64,000 nt of DNA from Streptomyces echinatus (GTDB lineage Bacteria; Actinomycetota; Actinomycetes; Streptomycetales; Streptomycetaceae): contig NZ_JACHJK010000005.1 of the NCBI RefSeq assembly GCF_014203595.1, forward strand, positions 90,006 to 154,005, written 5' to 3'. The notes under the pieces were generated by a model. The model was not told where the DNA came from. It did no database searches and saw only the letters and a program-made list of their open reading frames with translations. Shown piece after piece: positions 60,464-64,000 of this stretch. The position numbers were made by a program, and so were the translations under genes. Positions within the stretch are counted from its first letter, which is position 1; the number at the start of each line of letters is the position of its first letter.

Positions 60464-61369
60464 CTATCGCGATCCGCTCCGGTGGCGGTGCGCCAACGCC
60501 TCGTACGACGCGGCCAGCGCGGGCGCCGCCGTCTCGTACGTCCGCTGCGCCACGCCCACGAACAGGCAGTCCACCACCAGCAGCTGGCTCGTCCGGGAGG
60601 ACATCGCGGCGGGCCGCAGCTCCGTCTCCCGCGAGGTCGACGTGGTCAGCACGAGGTCGGCGTACTGGGTGACCGGCGAGTCGGGCCTGCCGGTGATCGC
60701 CACGGTGGTCGCCCCGTGCTCGAAGGCGGCCCGGAGCGGCTCGATGACGTCGCCCGTCGACCCGGAATGGGTGATCGCGATCGCCACGTCACCCGAACGG
60801 AGCTGCACCGCGTTGGTCACCGCGAGGTGCGGGTCGCTGTGCGCGTGGGCTATGAGCCCTATCCGCAGCAGCTTCTGGGTGAGGTCCTGGGCGACGAGCC
60901 CGGAGGCCCCTATGCCGTACACGTCGGTGCGGCGGGCGGCGGCCAGCGCGGTGACGGCGGAGCCCAGCTGCACGGTGTCGAGTCCGGCGGCGGTGTCGGC
61001 GAGGGTCTGCTGCTCCTCGTAGGCCAGCTTTGCGACGACATCGGCGATGGGGTCGTCCACGGCGATGTCGGTGGTGATGGCCGGCGCCCGCCCGGACTGC
61101 TGCTGGGCTGCGAGGCCGGCGAGGGCGAGACGCAGGTCGCGGTAGCCCGGGTAGCCGAGCAGCCGGGCGGTGCGCACGACCGTGGCCTCGCTGGTGCCGG
61201 TGAGTTCGGCGAGGCCGGTCACCGTGAGGGCGGCGCAGCCGGCCGGGTCGTTCGCGACCGCCTCGGCGACGCGCTGCATGGACCGGGTCATGGACGGGGC
61301 GAGCGTGCGCACCTTGGCGGCGAGGGAGCCGCCCGGACTGCCGAAAATTTCCTTCACGTCCTGGGTCAC
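60464..61369 (-). CDS. RpiR-family regulator (MurR-like)
   Basis: The product has 301 residues from GTG 61369 (TQDVKEIFGSPGGSLAAKV). N-terminal HTH (about 30-85: LTGTSEATVVRTARLLGYPG) and C-terminal SIS domain (about 115-270: VYGIGASGLVAQDL, AIAITHSGSTGDVIEPL). RpiR proteins with a SIS domain sense phosphosugars. Position before murQ-murP suggests sensing MurNAc-6P, as E. coli MurR does. A GAAA/TTTC palindrome overlaps its upstream region. Confidence 0.87.
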   Translation of the reverse strand: MTQDVKEIFGSPGGSLAAKVRTLAPSMTRSMQRVAEAVANDPAGCAALTVTGLAELTGTSEATVVRTARLLGYPGYRDLRLALAGLAAQQQSGRAPAITTDIAVDDPIADVVAKLAYEEQQTLADTAAGLDTVQLGSAVTALAAARRTDVYGIGASGLVAQDLTQKLLRIGLIAHAHSDPHLAVTNAVQLRSGDVAIAITHSGSTGDVIEPLRAAFEHGATTVAITGRPDSPVTQYADLVLTTSTSRETELRPAAMSSRTSQLLVVDCLFVGVAQRTYETAAPALAASYEALAHRHRSGSR

Positions 61370-61373
61370 GATT

Positions 61374-61386
61374 GAAAGATATTTTC
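61374..61386. promoter_or_regulatory. GAAA-N5-TTTC operator of the RpiR gene
   Basis: GAAAGATATTTTC lies five bases before the RpiR start. An A/T-rich palindrome of this form is typical of RpiR regulators and stands out in GC-rich DNA. A related GAAAATTTCC lies inside the gene at 61343. Confidence 0.6.
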
Positions 61387-61425
61387 GGTTCGGTGTCGCG
61401 GTCAAGAGTGCGCACAATGGGGGGC

Positions 61426-61809
61426 ATGGACCCCATCAGCCCCCTGGAGCAGGCGTTGCACGCCGCCCGCGCCCTGGTGCTCGCCGATCTCGTCGCGGGC
61501 CAGGTCGCCGAGGCGGACGTGGTCTCACTGGTGGAGGAGTCCATCGTCCAGCGGCGCTGGTGGGTCGAGCAGTGGCCGGACGGCGTCGCCTTCGTCGCGG
61601 GGCTGGTCGCCCAGGACGTGCAGGACGCGCTGCTGGAGCGGTACGGCCGCTGGCCGCTGTGCCCGGTGTGCGGCTCCGGCGACCCGCACGCGCTGGACGT
61701 GGAGCCGGAGCTGGGCCCCGATCCGCACTGGGTGTGCCACAAGGCGGGCGTGCGGGTGGCGTCGGTGGGCTCGCTGGGGTCGGCCGCCGGCGGGGCGGTC
61801 TCGTCGTGA
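61426..61809 (+). CDS. Small hypothetical protein with zinc-ribbon-like motif
   Basis: The product has 127 residues from ATG 61426. Helical first part (EQALHAARALVLADLVAG), then a WPLCPVCGSGDPHAL segment and a later HWVCHKAG; CPxCG with the later Cys and His could bind zinc. Cotranslated with the DUF4031 gene (GTGA overlap). Function unknown. Confidence 0.72.
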   Translation: MDPISPLEQALHAARALVLADLVAGQVAEADVVSLVEESIVQRRWWVEQWPDGVAFVAGLVAQDVQDALLERYGRWPLCPVCGSGDPHALDVEPELGPDPHWVCHKAGVRVASVGSLGSAAGGAVSS

Positions 61810-62087
61810 CGCTGTACATCGACCCGCCCTCCTGGCCCGGCCACGGCCGTATGTGGTCGCACCTGGTCAGCGACGCCTCGTACGACGAACTCCATGTGTT
61901 CGCCGCGGGGTTGGGCGTGCCGAGGCGGGCCTTCGAGCGCGACCACTACGACCTTCCGGCGCACCGCTACGCGGACGCGGTGGCCGCCGGGGCGGTGGAG
62001 GTCAGCAGCCGCGAGGTGGTGCGGCTGCTGCGGGCGTCGGGCCTGCGCAGGCCGAAGAGACGCCAGACGTCCCAGCCTGATGCCTGA
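61806..62087 (+). CDS. DUF4031 protein
   Basis: The product has 93 residues from GTG 61806. TLYIDPPSWPGHGRMWSHL and FERDHYDLPAHRYADAVAAG mark DUF4031. Highly conserved His/Asp residues suggest a metal site. The last residues and stop fall within a heptanucleotide repeat. Confidence 0.85.
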   Translation: MTLYIDPPSWPGHGRMWSHLVSDASYDELHVFAAGLGVPRRAFERDHYDLPAHRYADAVAAGAVEVSSREVVRLLRASGLRRPKRRQTSQPDA

Positions 62088-62131
62088 TGCCTGATGCCTG
62101 ATGCCTGATGCCTGACGCCCGACGCCCGGCG
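62076..62131. repeat. Heptanucleotide microsatellite (CCTGATG)5 plus decayed units
   Basis: Five perfect CCTGATG units (62076-62110) are followed by CCTGACG, CCCGACG and CCCGGCG. The stop codon of DUF4031 is inside the second unit. Unit length 7 is not a multiple of three. Confidence 0.95.
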
Positions 62132-62174
62132 TCACGCGCGGTGGGCGCAGTGGGGGCGGAGCCGGAGTCCGGCG

Positions 62175-63278
62175 TCAGCCGCGGAGGACGTAGAGCCGGA
62201 GCCCGGCGTCCATGTCGTGCTCGTCGTGCGCGATCCGTTCCTCCTCCACGGTCGCCCGGGTGAACCCGGCGCGGAGGGCCACGCCCTGGGAGGGGGCGTT
62301 GTCGTGCTCGATGGTCAGGAAGACCAGGTCGACCTCCTCCCGGGCCAGTGCCCACCCGGCCAGTGCGCGCAGCGCCTCGGTCGCGTAGCCGTTGCCGCGG
62401 GCGCCCTCGACGAGGTCGTAGCCGATCTCCACCCGCCCCTCCTCGTCCGGGACGCCGTGGAAGCCGATGCCGCCGACGGTCCGGCCGTCCTCGGGCCGCA
62501 CCAGGGCGAAGACCCCGAACTCCGGCCGGTGCACGCCGGCTTCGTAGGCCTTCATCAGGTACGAGCAGGCCTGCCGGGTGCCCTCGTACGGGCCGCCCTC
62601 GACCCAGTCGAAGCCGCCCGTGCCGCCCAGGCGCAGGTCGTCCGCGGCGGCCGGGCGGATGCCGGTCAGGGTGACGCGCTCGGCGGGCAGGACCAGGTTG
62701 TTGCGCCAGCGCCACTCGGTGACCGGGGCGCGGCCGGGCAGCTCGCCCCGGCCGGTCGCCCACAGCAGGGTCGGCCAGGGCGCGGGGCCGGGCTGGACGT
62801 GCGGGAAGAGCCAGGCCAGGAGGGACTCGGCGAGGTCCGCGGACGGCTCGTAGGCGAGACCGAGCCCCTGGGTCATGTCATGGGTGTGCAGGAGGACTTC
62901 GGCGACACCCATGGCGGCGAAGCCGACCCGGTCCGCGTTGCCGAAGGGGTAGGGGTGGAAGGCGCGGACGCCGGGCGGGGCGGTGCGGACGGCGGCGGCG
63001 AGCAGCGCGCCGGTCGTCTCGATGACGTGCAGCAGGCCGGAGTTGTCGGTGCCGTCGTCGAGTTTGAGCTCGAAGGGGACGTAGTCGTCCTGGGCGCGTC
63101 CCACCAGGTTGCCCGCGTACGCGATGAGATCGTCGGCGACATGGACCGCCGTCTCGTGGCAACTCCACTTAAGCCCGGCGGCCGTCACCTCGCTCCAGTC
63201 CCGGTCCACCGCCGGCCGCAGTGCCGCAACGCAGCCCGCGACCGCCTCTTCCACCTGTTCCCCGCCCATGGCACGCAT
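62175..63278 (-). CDS. DinB/MDMPI-like and GNAT acetyltransferase fusion
   Basis: The product has 367 residues from ATG 63278; TAGGGT lies seven bases upstream, giving a leaderless message. Residues 1-205 resemble mycothiol-dependent isomerase/DinB four-helix proteins (KWSCHETAVHVADDLIAYAG, VAEVLLHTHDMTQGLGL), with His residues for a metal. Residues about 215-365 are a GNAT domain (RTVGGIGFHGVPDEEGRVEI, GARGNGYATEALRAL). Substrates unknown. Confidence 0.85.
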   Translation of the reverse strand: MRAMGGEQVEEAVAGCVAALRPAVDRDWSEVTAAGLKWSCHETAVHVADDLIAYAGNLVGRAQDDYVPFELKLDDGTDNSGLLHVIETTGALLAAAVRTAPPGVRAFHPYPFGNADRVGFAAMGVAEVLLHTHDMTQGLGLAYEPSADLAESLLAWLFPHVQPGPAPWPTLLWATGRGELPGRAPVTEWRWRNNLVLPAERVTLTGIRPAAADDLRLGGTGGFDWVEGGPYEGTRQACSYLMKAYEAGVHRPEFGVFALVRPEDGRTVGGIGFHGVPDEEGRVEIGYDLVEGARGNGYATEALRALAGWALAREEVDLVFLTIEHDNAPSQGVALRAGFTRATVEEERIAHDEHDMDAGLRLYVLRG

Positions 63279-63305
63279 GGACCGCACCCTAGGCGGGCCG
63301 ACCGC

Positions 63306-63950
63306 TCAGGTCGACAGCATTTCCAGCTCACCGGCGAGGTTATAGCGGGCCGTCGCCTCCCACCGCCGCTGTCCGTACGGGGTCCGGAACAGCCGGGGCA
63401 GCTCCAGCAGTTGGCGCAGCACTGCGGCGCGTCCCGCACGAAAGGCGTCGTTCGGTACGAAGTGGTACTCCTCGCGGACCGCGGCGGCGTAGGCGGCGTA
63501 CCCGGACGGGGGCGCGGCCAGGATCGCGAGGTCGGCGTCGCACAGCACCTGGCCGTCGTGATCGTCGTCGGCCGGGTCGTGGGTGACGGTGAGCCGGACC
63601 AGCCGGGCCACCTCGGCCGTGCCGGTGTCCGGCACGCCGGCCTCCGGCAGGGCGCGCTCGGCCAGCCGCGCGGAGCGCTCCTCGTTCTCCGAACGCTCGG
63701 GGAGGTAGACGGCGTCGTGGAACCAGGCGGCCAGGCGGACCAGGTCCGGGTCGGCGGCGTACTCCGCCAGGGTGTCGACGTGGTCGAGTACGGCGGTGAG
63801 GTGCGACACCGTGTGGTAGTGGCGCTGCGGTTCCTGCCAGCGGGCGAGCAGGTCGTCGGCGTAGGGAGCGGGGTCGGGGCCGCCGCCGGGGGCGCGGGCT
63901 GCCTCCAGGGCACGGGCGAAGCGGAGACGCAGGGCGTCGAGGTCGGCCAT
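63306..63950 (-). CDS. HD-domain metal-dependent phosphohydrolase-like protein
   Basis: The product has 214 residues from ATG 63950. The HD motif is split as HYHTVSHL, WFHDAVY, THDP and DADLAIL, all at the usual spacing. It would hydrolyse a phosphoester in a nucleotide. The stop of this gene is 28 bp from the upstream GNAT fusion start. Confidence 0.8.
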   Translation of the reverse strand: MADLDALRLRFARALEAARAPGGGPDPAPYADDLLARWQEPQRHYHTVSHLTAVLDHVDTLAEYAADPDLVRLAAWFHDAVYLPERSENEERSARLAERALPEAGVPDTGTAEVARLVRLTVTHDPADDDHDGQVLCDADLAILAAPPSGYAAYAAAVREEYHFVPNDAFRAGRAAVLRQLLELPRLFRTPYGQRRWEATARYNLAGELEMLST

Positions 63951-64000
63951 GGCCCCCATTCTCCCGCCCCACCCACCACCCGTCGCCCCACCGGTCCCCA

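Overview
The window is high-GC actinobacterial DNA with Streptomyces gene content: a MsiK-type shared sugar ABC ATPase, ANTAR and ECF regulators, a CarD/CdnL homologue, a stand-alone groEL with a CIRCE operator, a CdgB-like diguanylate cyclase, and a nagK-nagA operon with DasR-type sites. From memory, the core gene order follows S. coelicolor roughly from SCO4226 to SCO4240 and from SCO4277 to SCO4309. No strain can be named from the sequence alone.

Layout. (1) Positions 1-3225 are one end of an actinomycete integrative and conjugative element (AICE) of the pSAM2/SCO3933 type: start of an FtsK-like translocase, an SCO3933-family protein, a KorSA-like GntR repressor, a Pif-like Nudix protein, a HATPase-type protein and a small unknown. 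Four copies of an ACTCGT-based operator surround them. Replication, integrase and attachment functions lie outside the window. (2) Positions 3226-8170 are accessory DNA of visibly lower GC. A large nested inverted repeat (3404-3537) is followed by a probable operon: a 131-aa helical protein ending in an RHIM/amyloid-like motif, a 718-aa NTPase-like protein starting with nearly the same motif, and a small third ORF. A convergent set follows: a free-standing colicin-E3-type RNase domain, a small partner and an ImmA/IrrE metalloprotease. (3) Positions 8170-9290 are gene-poor junction DNA with a hairpin and a truncated membrane-protein gene. (4) Positions 9297-12255 hold three GAF/ANTAR regulators.

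(5) Positions 12339-17000 hold a nickel-binding DUF4242 protein, a 51-aa Cys-rich protein, phoU and the divergent phoR-phoP, then a lipoprotein. The 3' end of phoP is duplicated exactly (71 bp) 158 bp downstream. (6) Positions 17457-27140: carD, ispD, ispF, a PPOX flavoenzyme, cysS, a TrmH-type rRNA methyltransferase, a DoxX membrane protein, a sugar nucleotidyltransferase and msiK. (7) Positions 27361-38452: tRNA-Thr(TGT), a kinase-like APH, a rhomboid, two FAD enzymes, a pentapeptide protein, an M1 peptidase, a GNAT-Nudix fusion, TerD, an ArfB-like hydrolase, an ECF sigma factor and a flavin reductase.

(8) Positions 38625-46300 centre on second-messenger and amino-sugar metabolism: cdgB, a CBM-like membrane protein, a PfkB kinase, nagA (its 5' end invaded by a palindromic repeat), nagK and a divergent sugar-binding lipoprotein sharing two DasR-type sites. 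(9) Positions 46355-50118: otsB, otsA and a GpgS-like glycosyltransferase (trehalose and glucosylglycerate solutes). (10) Positions 50250-54543: an S-box (SAM) riboswitch before thrC, a ThiS/MoaD-like protein, a cold-shock protein and groEL. (11) Positions 54829-63950: an old-yellow enzyme, a methyltransferase, a murR-murQ-murP cluster for N-acetylmuramate recycling, two small proteins, a DinB-like/GNAT fusion and an HD-domain protein. NagKA, MsiK and MurRQP together point to use of chitin- and peptidoglycan-derived amino sugars, probably under DasR and MurR-type control.
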